NCBI GenBank assembly: GCA_035478595.1
Contig: DATIJL010000010.1
Span: 99,733 to 131,835 of the forward strand
Origin: Candidatus Chromulinivoraceae bacterium
Lineage (GTDB): Bacteria; Patescibacteriota; Saccharimonadia; Saccharimonadales; Saccharimonadaceae
Length of the DNA: 32,103 nucleotides
Direction of reading: 5' to 3'
This document shows, one piece after another, positions 8,466 to 13,630 of this stretch. Below the pieces are notes generated by a model that worked only from the letters and a program-made list of their open reading frames with translations, made no database searches and was not told the origin of the DNA. Each line of letters starts with the position of its first letter. Position 1 is the first letter of the stretch. A program made the position numbers and the translations under genes.

Positions 8466-8511
8466 GACTAACGCCTCCGACTCTTGTTTATTAAAATGAC
8501 TTTACCATCAG

Positions 8512-8540
8512 AGCTTAACAAATCGACAGCGTGCTGTCAA
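8512..8540 (-). promoter_or_regulatory. Promoter of the VOC gene
   Basis: On the minus strand, TTGACA (8540-8535), 17 nt, TAAGCT (8517-8512). The -35 box lies within operator copy 1. Confidence 0.6.
8524..8539. promoter_or_regulatory. MarR-type operator, copy 1
   Basis: The 16-bp dyad CGACAGCGTGCTGTCA, with arms GACAGC/GCTGTC. It shares most positions with copy 2, 49 bp away, and overlaps the -35 region of the VOC promoter. Confidence 0.6.
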
Positions 8541-8571
8541 GTTACTAGAACATTGTGGGTTTCACTGTTAT

Positions 8572-8600
8572 TTGACAGGATGTTGTCATACTATTAATCT
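8572..8600 (+). promoter_or_regulatory. Promoter of the MarR gene
   Basis: TTGACA (8572-8577), 17 nt, TAATCT (8595-8600). The predicted start of transcription is only a few bases before the ATG at 8611. An alternative extended -10 (TGTCATACT, 8584-8592) overlaps it. Confidence 0.5.
8573..8588. promoter_or_regulatory. MarR-type operator, copy 2
   Basis: TGACAGGATGTTGTCA, arms TGACA/TGTCA. It overlaps the -35 box and spacer of the MarR promoter, consistent with autorepression. Confidence 0.6.
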
Positions 8601-8610
8601 TATTAAAGAG

Positions 8611-9063
8611 ATGATTACGATCAATACGCCTCAAGATCCACTAAGTAGGCTTGCTATAGCTATATTCCATGCGCATGGCCTACTTCTCCGTAACGGAGAC
8701 CGGTTAACAAAAGAGCTTGGACAAAGCAGCGCTAGATGGCAGATACTCGGAAGTATTAGTCAGGAATCACAGACGGTTGCGAGTATTGCGAAGAGAATCG
8801 GACATGCTCGTCAGAGCGTCCAACGAATCGCCGACGTTTTGGTTAAGGATAACTTAGCAACGTATGCAATAAATCCAGCACATAAAAGGGCGCGCTTGCT
8901 TGTGTTAACGCCGCAAGGTGTTTTGGTACTTAATGACATCTATACCCAAAATGCGGCCTGGACAAAACGTATGCTGACTAAACTGGATGAACAACAAGTT
9001 GCCGAACTCGCCTATCAGCTTGAACTAGCTACAGCGATTTTAGAGAAAGATGAACAGCATTAA
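8611..9063 (+). CDS. MarR family transcriptional regulator
   Basis: A 150-aa winged-helix repressor, counted from the ATG at 8611. The helix-turn-helix is at about 55-79 (TVASIAKRIGHARQSVQRIADVL) and the wing at about 84-101, with HKRARLLVLTPQG matching the MarR wing signature. N- and C-terminal helices form the usual dimer interface. A 5' extension of the frame to 8572 is possible, but that region holds the promoter and operator, so 8611 is preferred. There is no Shine-Dalgarno site and the leader is predicted to be only a few bases. It is divergent from the VOC gene, with two matching dyads between them placed to block both promoters. Confidence 0.85.
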   Translation: MITINTPQDPLSRLAIAIFHAHGLLLRNGDRLTKELGQSSARWQILGSISQESQTVASIAKRIGHARQSVQRIADVLVKDNLATYAINPAHKRARLLVLTPQGVLVLNDIYTQNAAWTKRMLTKLDEQQVAELAYQLELATAILEKDEQH

Positions 9064-9075
9064 AAGAGGACAGTA

Positions 9076-9300
9076 GTGATCATTAACAAAACATTCACGG
9101 CAACAATCGGAAATGGTTAACGGGTTGAATTGTATCATGTGTCGGAATCGGTATCTTTTTTCGGTTCAGCGCGTTCAGTGAAGGTTAAAGGCACTATAAA
9201 CGATGTTGTTTTCCAGACCGCCTTCACGCTTTGGGGTGATGGAAAGCAGTTCTCGCCCATGAGTACACTAACACTTTTGAGTTCAGCTAAAGTTCTATAA
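9076..9300 (+). pseudogene. DUF1905-like gene interrupted by an in-frame stop
   Basis: A GTG at 9076 follows AAGAGGA and opens VIINKTFTATIGNG, then TAA at 9118-9120. The same frame continues uninterrupted for 59 codons as RVELYHVSESVSFFG...SVKVKGTINDVVFQTAF...WGDGKQ. The combined pattern (FTATI, an expected Trp where the stop lies, FG, VKVKGTI, F.T.F, GDG) matches small DUF1905 proteins. The C-terminus after GDGK does not fit the family well, suggesting further decay. It directly follows the MarR gene and ends before a 22-bp hairpin, so it was probably the last gene of the MarR unit. Confidence 0.6.
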
Positions 9301-9314
9301 TTGTCCTTTATGCT

Positions 9315-9362
9315 GCACCAAAGTAAAATGACCAGCGCAAGCTGGTCATTTTACTTTGGTGC
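9315..9362. terminator. Very long perfect hairpin, bidirectional terminator
   Basis: A 22-bp perfect stem (9315-9336 with 9341-9362) and loop GCAA. It contains TAAAATGACC/GGTCATTTTA, so T-rich sequence lies on both 3' arms. Its left arm shares CTGCACYAAAGTAAAA with the terminator at 10227. Confidence 0.7.
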
Positions 9363-9440
9363 GTTAATCTCCCTACAGACGGACTAGAACGACCGTCGCG
9401 ACTCGCAAAGTGATTTTTATAGAAATAATAACTGTTTTAA

Positions 9441-9453
9441 CGCATAAGACAAG
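9441..9453 (+). repeat. 13-bp inverted repeat flanking cassette A, left copy
   Basis: CGCATAAGACAAG. The exact inverted copy is at 10088-10100, so the pair brackets the GC-rich orphan gene. Confidence 0.7.
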
Positions 9454-9464
9454 ATGATGGCTTT

Positions 9465-9498
9465 GCGCTCGCATGACCAGAAGTGGCCATGCGAGCGC
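9465..9498 (-). terminator. 3' hairpin of cassette A
   Basis: GCGCTCGCATG / CATGCGAGCGC, 11 bp perfect, with CCA/TGG continuing inside. It lies just after the minus-strand stop codon. It lacks a clear T-run, so it may act as a 3' stabiliser or a factor-dependent terminator. Confidence 0.6.
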
Positions 9499-9506
9499 CG
9501 TGAAGC

Positions 9507-10058
9507 CTAGAACTCGATGACCATAGGCATGATCCGGGCGGCCAGCAGCGTAAAGGCTGCGGAGTCGACCGGGCGCCCAACGTTGCCGTCGAACAACATG
9601 CCGCCGACCGGTGATGAGCTGCTATTGCGCAGTTCGTCGATCGTCCGACGGTGGTAGACCGACGCGGTCACGCTACCAGTGTGGACATTGATGTTCTCCA
9701 GAGTGGGAGTCGGCACCGCTTGCTCCCATCTGGGCTGGACGGCGATCGAGTTACCGTCCAGAGTGACCTTGTAGGCCGACACCGAAGCATGGTCTCCGAA
9801 GACCGAGCGCCATCTGATGAGGAGCTGGATGGCCAGCTCGGTCTCACTCAGGATGGCAACGCGGAGTCGCGAGTGTGTCTCGACCCGACGATGTGGCTGG
9901 ACCACCATCTGGTCCGGAACACTCACGTCGAGGATGAAGTCTTCGCCGTGAGTTCCTGCTCCGATGATGGTGTCGGCACGATCGGCACCGCCACGTCGAA
10001 CCTTCGTCTGAAGGGCGCGGAACGCATCTGGTGCGGTAAGCGCTGGAGTGATTGACAC
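9507..10058 (-). CDS. Orphan GC-rich protein, 183 aa (cassette A)
   Basis: I do not recognise a family. Most codons end in C or G, which marks this frame as the real one among several overlapping open frames and sets it apart from the AT-richer neighbours. The GTG start at 10056-10058 has AAAGGAG six bases upstream. The protein is soluble, has no cysteine, and looks rich in beta strands. It includes repeated hydrophobic/charged stretches such as EDFILDVSVPDQMVV and SVSAYKVTLDGNSIAVQ, and ends with FTLLAARIMPMVIEF. It stands alone with its own promoter, a hairpin at the predicted 5' end of the mRNA, and a hairpin after the stop. It is bracketed by 13-bp inverted repeats. The composition suggests transfer from a high-GC organism, possibly an actinobacterial host (inference). 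Confidence 0.75.
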   Translation of the reverse strand: MSITPALTAPDAFRALQTKVRRGGADRADTIIGAGTHGEDFILDVSVPDQMVVQPHRRVETHSRLRVAILSETELAIQLLIRWRSVFGDHASVSAYKVTLDGNSIAVQPRWEQAVPTPTLENINVHTGSVTASVYHRRTIDELRNSSSSPVGGMLFDGNVGRPVDSAAFTLLAARIMPMVIEF

Positions 10059-10087
10059 GGCTGTCTCCTTTGTCCAAATCGAATCGC

Positions 10088-10100
10088 CTTGTCTTATGCG
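10088..10100 (-). repeat. 13-bp inverted repeat flanking cassette A, right copy
   Basis: CTTGTCTTATGCG, the exact reverse complement of 9441-9453. It lies in the 5' untranslated region of the orphan gene. Confidence 0.7.
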
Positions 10101-10132
10101 GTACGAGACCGCAAGTGCGAGCGGTCTCGTGC
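10101..10132 (-). promoter_or_regulatory. 5'-terminal mRNA hairpin of cassette A
   Basis: A 12-bp stem (10101-10112 with 10121-10132, one G-T pair) and 8-nt loop. Its first base coincides with the start of transcription predicted from the promoter at 10138-10166. Confidence 0.6.
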
Positions 10133-10137
10133 ATATA

Positions 10138-10166
10138 CTAATACCACTTTATGTAAGTTTTAGCAA
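10138..10166 (-). promoter_or_regulatory. Promoter of cassette A
   Basis: On the minus strand, TTGCTA (10166-10161), 17 nt, TATTAG (10143-10138) preceded by TGG (extended -10). Confidence 0.55.
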
Positions 10167-10233
10167 CACAGAGCCTTGATGGGTGCGGATATTTATTTCT
10201 TTTTGTGAACTACTTGCTGTTTCGCTCTGCACT

Positions 10234-10276
10234 AAAGTAAAACCCCGGAAATAACTCCAGGGGTTTTACTTTTTTG
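10234..10276. terminator. Intrinsic terminator between cassettes A and B
   Basis: AAAGTAAAACCCC / GGGGTTTTACTTT, 13 bp perfect, followed by TTTT. It is preceded by CTGCACTAAAGTAAAA, a 15/16 match to the left arm of the hairpin at 9313. Confidence 0.7.
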
Positions 10277-10299
10277 GTTAAATAAATCTGTAAGGCGGC

Positions 10300-10330
10300 G
10301 GCCCACTGGTCGGACGAGGAGCAGTGGGCC
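10300..10330 (-). terminator. 3' hairpin of cassette B
   Basis: GGCCCACTG / CAGTGGGCC, 9 bp perfect, 13-nt loop, downstream of the second minus-strand gene of the pair. Confidence 0.55.
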
Positions 10331-10375
10331 CTAAGCAGATACGCTGCATCGGCTGAGTTATAGGCGGAGCTTGCC

Positions 10376-10588
10376 TTATTGCTTGGGACGAAGTGCTGCG
10401 AGGCGTCGGTCTTCTGCTGTTGGTTCACCCTTGCAGCCTAGAGGTTCTGGTCGGTTGGGACTGTGTGCACGTGACCAGATGACGCCGCACTTTCCGCGGA
10501 CACAATACTTGTACGGATTGCCGTCTACGTCTGTGTCCATTTTCCAGGAGTGTGGAGGCCTAGGATCTTTCGGAGCGGTGATGCTCAT
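10376..10588 (-). CDS. Small CCHC-type protein, 70 aa (cassette B, gene 2)
   Basis: The core W-x(6)-DG-x(2)-YKYC-x4-CGVIWS-x2-H ... PLGC contains Cys-x4-Cys-x7-His-x9-Cys, a plausible zinc knuckle. The same core recurs in the 50-aa product encoded 15 nt upstream, so the two are tandem paralogues. It has an extra charged C-terminal tail (AEDRRLAALRPK). The ATG is preceded by AAGGACGG. GC-rich codons match the other orphan cassettes. I know no named family for it; nucleic-acid or protein binding by a treble-clef-like fold would be a guess. Confidence 0.75.
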   Translation of the reverse strand: MSITAPKDPRPPHSWKMDTDVDGNPYKYCVRGKCGVIWSRAHSPNRPEPLGCKGEPTAEDRRLAALRPKQ

Positions 10589-10603
10589 GGCCTACCGTCC
10601 TTG

Positions 10604-10756
10604 TTAGTCCTGTCCGCTGCAGCCGACTGGCTCTGAGCGATCATGCATGGGAGACCAGATGATGCCGCAATTCTTTCGCCGGCACGTCTTGTACGTATCC
10701 CCATCGGCATCCTTTTGGCCAGAGTCCCACTTGTGCTTACGTCGTGAATCTGTCAT
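10604..10756 (-). CDS. Small CCHC-type protein, 50 aa (cassette B, gene 1)
   Basis: A 50-codon gene starting MTDSRRKHKWDSGQKDADG and ending with TAA at 10604. Its core DADGDTYKTC-RRKN-CGIIWS-PMH ... EPVGC aligns with the 70-aa gene that follows: shared W, DG, YK, both Cys, IWS, His, EP and GC. The putative metal ligands are Cys-x4-Cys-x7-His-x7-Cys. GAAAGGA upstream serves as ribosome-binding site. Retention of the same core and ligand spacing in two copies argues that this short frame is a real gene. Function unknown. Confidence 0.75.
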   Translation of the reverse strand: MTDSRRKHKWDSGQKDADGDTYKTCRRKNCGIIWSPMHDRSEPVGCSGQD

Positions 10757-10790
10757 CGTTTCGGATTCCTTTCAAGAACCCTAGCAATTT

Positions 10791-10816
10791 TGTTCTTTAC
10801 CTCATTGTAAAGAACA
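10791..10816 (-). promoter_or_regulatory. 5'-terminal mRNA hairpin of cassette B
   Basis: TGTTCTTTAC / GTAAAGAACA, 10 bp perfect, 6-nt loop. It begins at the predicted start of transcription of the promoter at 10822-10850. An operator role is also possible. Confidence 0.6.
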
Positions 10817-10821
10817 GTGAA

Positions 10822-10850
10822 ATCATAGGATACTTATTTATAAAAAACAA
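10822..10850 (-). promoter_or_regulatory. Promoter of cassette B
   Basis: On the minus strand, TTGTTT (10850-10845), 17 nt, TATGAT (10827-10822). Confidence 0.55.
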
Positions 10851-10869
10851 TAGCACCATACTTTGAGGA

Positions 10870-10898
10870 TGACCACCTATTCCAAGATGAGTTACAAT
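10870..10898 (+). promoter_or_regulatory. Promoter of the SpoU methyltransferase gene
   Basis: TGACCA, 17 nt, TACAAT (10893-10898), ending 9 nt before the ATG at 10908. A leaderless or nearly leaderless mRNA is expected. Confidence 0.5.
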
Positions 10899-10907
10899 AG
10901 TGTCACT

Positions 10908-11507
10908 ATGAATGAAGCAAACATTGGCGTTGGCCCATATCCTCAGCCTTGGCCAGATGACCCACGACTTGATCCCGAACTACTGATAAACGGTGACAAG
11001 CGTAATGTGGAAGATAAGTATCGCTATTGGACAGTAGAGGCTATTAAAGCTGATTTAAAGGCTAGTCGTCACACATTTCATGTCGCAATAGAAAATTGGC
11101 AGCACGATTTAAATATCGGTACGATTGTTCGTGGTGCGAATGCTTTTAATGCTGGTGCAGTGCATATTATTGGCAAACGTCATTGGAACAGGCGTGGTGC
11201 GATGGTGACGGATAGGTATATCGAGATTATCCAGCATCCAACTGTTGACGATTTCATAAAGAATATCGGTACACGTCAGATTGTAGCCGTTGATAACCTT
11301 CCTGGTGCAATACCCCTATCACAAACAACTTTGCCAAAAGAGTGTGTATTAGTTTTTGGTGGAGAAGGTCCAGGTTTGAGTGAAGAGATGCAGAAAGTGG
11401 CAAATATTATGGTGATGATTGAACAGTTTGGCAGTACGCGTTCAGTTAATGTAGGCGTAGCGGCAGGAATTGTGATGTACGAGTGGCTTAGAGAGTATGC
11501 TTTATAA
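10908..11507 (+). CDS. TrmH/SpoU family RNA 2'-O-methyltransferase
   Basis: A knotted (SPOUT) SAM-dependent methyltransferase of 199 aa acting on rRNA or tRNA ribose. The three SpoU motifs are present: motif 1 LNIGTIVRGANAF (68-80) with Asn69 and Arg75, motif 2 LVFGGEGPGLSEE (148-160), and motif 3 STRSVNVGVAAGIVMYE (176-192), the SAM-binding knot. The N-terminal 55 residues carry no RNA-binding domain I recognise. The ATG at 10908 is chosen over the upstream in-frame ATGs because a -10 box lies at 10893-10898, inside the longer frame, and because similarity begins downstream. The target nucleotide is not predictable. Confidence 0.88.
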   Translation: MNEANIGVGPYPQPWPDDPRLDPELLINGDKRNVEDKYRYWTVEAIKADLKASRHTFHVAIENWQHDLNIGTIVRGANAFNAGAVHIIGKRHWNRRGAMVTDRYIEIIQHPTVDDFIKNIGTRQIVAVDNLPGAIPLSQTTLPKECVLVFGGEGPGLSEEMQKVANIMVMIEQFGSTRSVNVGVAAGIVMYEWLREYAL

Positions 11508-11513
11508 GAGTGC

Positions 11514-11542
11514 TTGGCAAAGTGTCGAGTGCATGTCATACT
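11514..11542 (+). promoter_or_regulatory. Promoter of the gene at 11549
   Basis: TTGGCA (11514-11519), 17 nt, CATACT (11537-11542) with TG at the extended -10 position. It ends 6 nt before the ATG, so a leaderless mRNA is predicted. Confidence 0.65.
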
Positions 11543-11548
11543 TACGGT

Positions 11549-12142
11549 ATGAGCGAACGGCGACTACAACCGGTGACGCGCGTACGGGGTGAGCTACAGC
11601 CCTCTCCGGCGGTCGTTCGCGCGGTAAATCGCTTTCTTGAAAAACCAATGGATGAACGTTCCGCGAGGATGTATACGACAGCGCAGACAGTCGTAACCCA
11701 GGGCGAACATCGCACACGTCACGCACTTGAGCTTGCTGATATTGAACGAGAAATGCGAAAGCGATCACTTGCGCAGCGTGCGTTTGTTCTAGCGCAGCCA
11801 CTTGGACTGCAAGAGCATCAAGACGGCAGTGGCCGTCTGTTTTTTAATGTTGCATCTAAAAACACACGCGATCTTCGGTGGGTCGGCGAACAGTTGAACG
11901 CTATTGAAGGACTTGAAGAACCAGACGAAAACGATTTACTCTATGTCGAGATTGCCAAGGGCGGCCTAGCTCACGAGCGCAGACGGCGTCGAGAGCAGGT
12001 GATGGAGGGACGTGATTTGATAGGGGCGGAGTTGCGGCATCCCTCCGCACAATATCGTATGACGGCAATCGGACTACATATCGTCACGAGAGATATGATG
12101 TATTCCGTTGCTGAACGCGAAGGTTTGCCACTTGCAGAATAA
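11549..12142 (+). CDS. Hypothetical protein, 197 aa
   Basis: I do not recognise a family. The ATG at 11549 is chosen because a complete promoter ends 6 nt before it; the longer frame from GTG 11510 would overlap that promoter. The protein is soluble and very rich in Arg and Glu. A long helical segment lies around residues 50-80 (HALELADIEREMRKRSLAQRA region), with an Arg cluster HERRRRREQ near 142-150. It could be a nucleic-acid- or ribosome-associated protein, but nothing specific supports that. It lies between the SpoU gene and the His-leader unit. Confidence 0.72.
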   Translation: MSERRLQPVTRVRGELQPSPAVVRAVNRFLEKPMDERSARMYTTAQTVVTQGEHRTRHALELADIEREMRKRSLAQRAFVLAQPLGLQEHQDGSGRLFFNVASKNTRDLRWVGEQLNAIEGLEEPDENDLLYVEIAKGGLAHERRRRREQVMEGRDLIGAELRHPSAQYRMTAIGLHIVTRDMMYSVAEREGLPLAE

Positions 12143-12152
12143 ATGATATAAT
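12125..12152 (+). promoter_or_regulatory. Promoter of the His-leader / hisS operon
   Basis: TTGCCA (12125-12130), 16 nt, TATAAT (12147-12152) with TGA directly upstream (extended -10). It is the closest match to consensus in the window. It overlaps the end of the preceding gene and ends 6 nt before the leader-peptide ATG. Confidence 0.75.
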
Positions 12153-12158
12153 TATTAC

Positions 12159-12215
12159 ATGAACTACATTGCTATCCATCATTCATTCCATCATTCACAT
12201 ATATTGCCGAAGTGA
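12159..12215 (+). CDS. His-rich leader peptide (18 aa)
   Basis: MNYIAIHHSFHHSHILPK, with five His in eight residues (codons 7, 8, 11, 12, 14; all CAT), then TGA at 12213-12215. The start codon is 6 nt after a consensus -10, so the ribosome would load on a leaderless transcript. The end of the frame overlaps a set of alternative hairpins finishing in an intrinsic terminator (12253-12277), and hisS is in the downstream operon. This is the layout of classical ribosome-mediated attenuation: stalling at His codons when charged tRNA-His is short should favour antitermination. The peptide itself is expected to have no other role. Confidence 0.8.
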   Translation: MNYIAIHHSFHHSHILPK

Positions 12216-12277
12216 TCCGGATAGTTTTCTATAACCCTTATTTATATAAATACGCCGGATATCGCTTCGGCGTTTTT
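12206..12277 (+). promoter_or_regulatory. Candidate His-responsive transcription attenuator
   Basis: The terminator is CGCCGGA (12253-12259) with TTCGGCG (12266-12272), 6-nt loop, then TTTTT. The antiterminator is ATCCGG (12215-12220) with CCGGAT (12255-12260), which captures the terminator 5' arm. A further arm GCCGAAG (12206-12212) pairs with CTTCGGC (12265-12271). A ribosome at the UGA (12213) would cover ATCCGG and allow termination. One stalled at His codons (12177-12200) would leave it free. With no ribosome the arms merge into one long hairpin. Confidence 0.7.
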
Positions 12278-12307
12278 ATGTTGTGAAAAATAACCAAGGA
12301 GAATTAA

Positions 12308-13007
12308 ATGAATAAACTTGAAATTACAAATAAAAGAACTAAACGCGAACTGAACGATATGCTTGATAATCGTGAGTCTGTAGATCTTCGACTACCTTCG
12401 GGTGCTCTGTGCTGGCTTCATCGACCGTAATTTTGAAGAAGTAGCTGAAGAGGCCGAGGCACTTGACGAACGCATTGTACCCATAGCACTTCAAAAACTT
12501 GCGCTCACGACGCTATCTCTATGTGAAAAGCGCAAGCAACTCATTTCAGTCGGCAATAGCGCAGGAGATATTACACAATTCTGGCCCCGCAGCTTGGCTA
12601 TTACGGAGTTACGAATGCGTACGGTCGATGACAATCGAGTAAGAGAGCTTCGCCGACTCGAAGCCGGGGATACAACTGTAGCAAACGGACCTTTCTGCTT
12701 TGTTGATGATGTGGCGGTAAGTGGCCTGACGCTTGCCGTAGCGCGCGAAGCTTTCGATGCTGACGACACATCAATAGCAGCTGTGGGTATGGCTATGGCC
12801 TCAAAGCGTCTTGAAAAACGAGCTGGCATGAAAGTGTACAGCGCTATTCAGTATCAGCAGGAGGGAGGAGGGCGTCCCGCCGTCAATACTCTGGCTACCC
12901 TCGCGGAACGCTCGGATATACGGCGTCAGTATGCGGTTGCAAAGTTTGGTAATGAGAAAGCCATGGAGAGCATTATAAAAACCTACGAACGAGGAGTTCT
13001 TTTATGA
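12308..13007 (+). CDS. Phosphoribosyltransferase-like protein with apparent frameshift
   Basis: An ATG at 12308 follows AAGGAG and opens MNKLEITNKRTKRELNDMLDNRESV, but this frame stops at 12428-12430. The +1 frame continues as IFDYLRVLCAGFIDRNFEEV from about 12384 and runs to the TGA at 13005-13007. Joining them near GTAG at 12378-12384 gives a natural protein of about 232 aa. The C-terminal half holds a type I phosphoribosyltransferase PRPP loop, FCFVDDVAVSGLT (98-110 from the GTG at 12402). The specific substrate is unknown. The next gene overlaps its stop (ATGA). The shift could be mutation, an assembly error or recoding. If real, translation of the long part would start at GTG 12402, which has no ribosome-binding site. 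It is the first gene after the His attenuator. Confidence 0.6.
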
Positions 13008-13630
13008 AAAAACTACAGATTGCCGTTATTGGATCGGCCGGACCTGAGGAATATGCCTATGATAAACCAATTAAAGCTATGTACGCTGCTGCCGAAACGA
13101 TAGGTCGACTCCTAGCGCAGAAAGAATGCATTATCGTTAATGGCGGTAAGGACGGTGTTATGGAGGCGGTTTGTCGAGGCGCTAAAAGTGCAGGTGGTCT
13201 CACTGTTGCCGAAATATCTGGTGATGGTCGCGGAGAGGGTAATGACTATGTTGATATAGAGATCGTAACTACTGATAGCGGTTTTCGTGGTCCATCTCTG
13301 CTTGTTGGTATGAGTGACGCGGTTATTTCTCTAGGCGGTGGTGCGGGAACACTTCAAGAGTTGTCAGTAGCTTATCGTATGCGCAAACCGATAGTTCTCT
13401 ATACGGGCTTTGGCGGTTGGACTGACCGTGTTGCAAAACTTGACTATCTCGATGAGCGTCAACTTGTGCAATTTGTTCAAGTAAATACCGAAGAATTAGC
13501 AGTCATTAAGGCCATCCAATTGGCAAAAAAGGAGAAAAATAATGTCGGCAGAAAACCGCTCAACCTTGCTTTCCGAGGAAAAAAATGCAACAATAACCCC
13601 AATGAGTACGTTGTCATCACAGCCATATAA
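13004..13630 (+). CDS. LOG-like Rossmann protein (TIGR00725 type, lysine-decarboxylase-like fold)
   Basis: Rossmann-fold protein with the NGGKDGVM loop at 46-53 and SLGGGAGTLQEL at 109-120, the counterpart of the PGGxGTxxE signature. Relatives include nucleoside 5'-monophosphate phosphoribohydrolases (LOG) and the TIGR00725 group of putative nucleotide- or cofactor-binding proteins; activity here is unproven. The ATG overlaps the upstream TGA, so translation is coupled. The family part appears to end near residue 175. The last 33 residues are Asn/Lys-rich, unlike the family, and run 89 nt into hisS, suggesting loss of an earlier stop. Its place beside a phosphoribosyltransferase-like gene and hisS hints at nucleotide metabolism co-regulated with histidine charging (inference). 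Confidence 0.75.
   Translation: MKKLQIAVIGSAGPEEYAYDKPIKAMYAAAETIGRLLAQKECIIVNGGKDGVMEAVCRGAKSAGGLTVAEISGDGRGEGNDYVDIEIVTTDSGFRGPSLLVGMSDAVISLGGGAGTLQELSVAYRMRKPIVLYTGFGGWTDRVAKLDYLDERQLVQFVQVNTEELAVIKAIQLAKKEKNNVGRKPLNLAFRGKKCNNNPNEYVVITAI

Noticed and set aside
9118-9120. Stop-codon recoding as an explanation for the split DUF1905-like gene
   Set aside because: TAA, TAG and TGA all act as normal stops for core genes in this window, and the known CPR recoding concerns TGA, not TAA.
9651-10055. 134-codon plus-strand frame opposite cassette A
   Set aside because: The minus-strand frame has the start with AAAGGAG, the promoter, and C/G-ending codons. The plus frame is a by-product of GC-rich third positions; the same applies to 17041-17403 and 15045-15386.
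12216-12300. T-box riboswitch upstream of hisS
   Set aside because: There is no T-box consensus or specifier stem, and the leader is short and contains a translated His-codon frame, which fits attenuation better.
12378-12405. Programmed +1 frameshift in the phosphoribosyltransferase-like gene
   Set aside because: There is no stop codon in the A site, no recognisable slippery codon and no Shine-Dalgarno-like stimulator, so mutation or assembly error is more likely.
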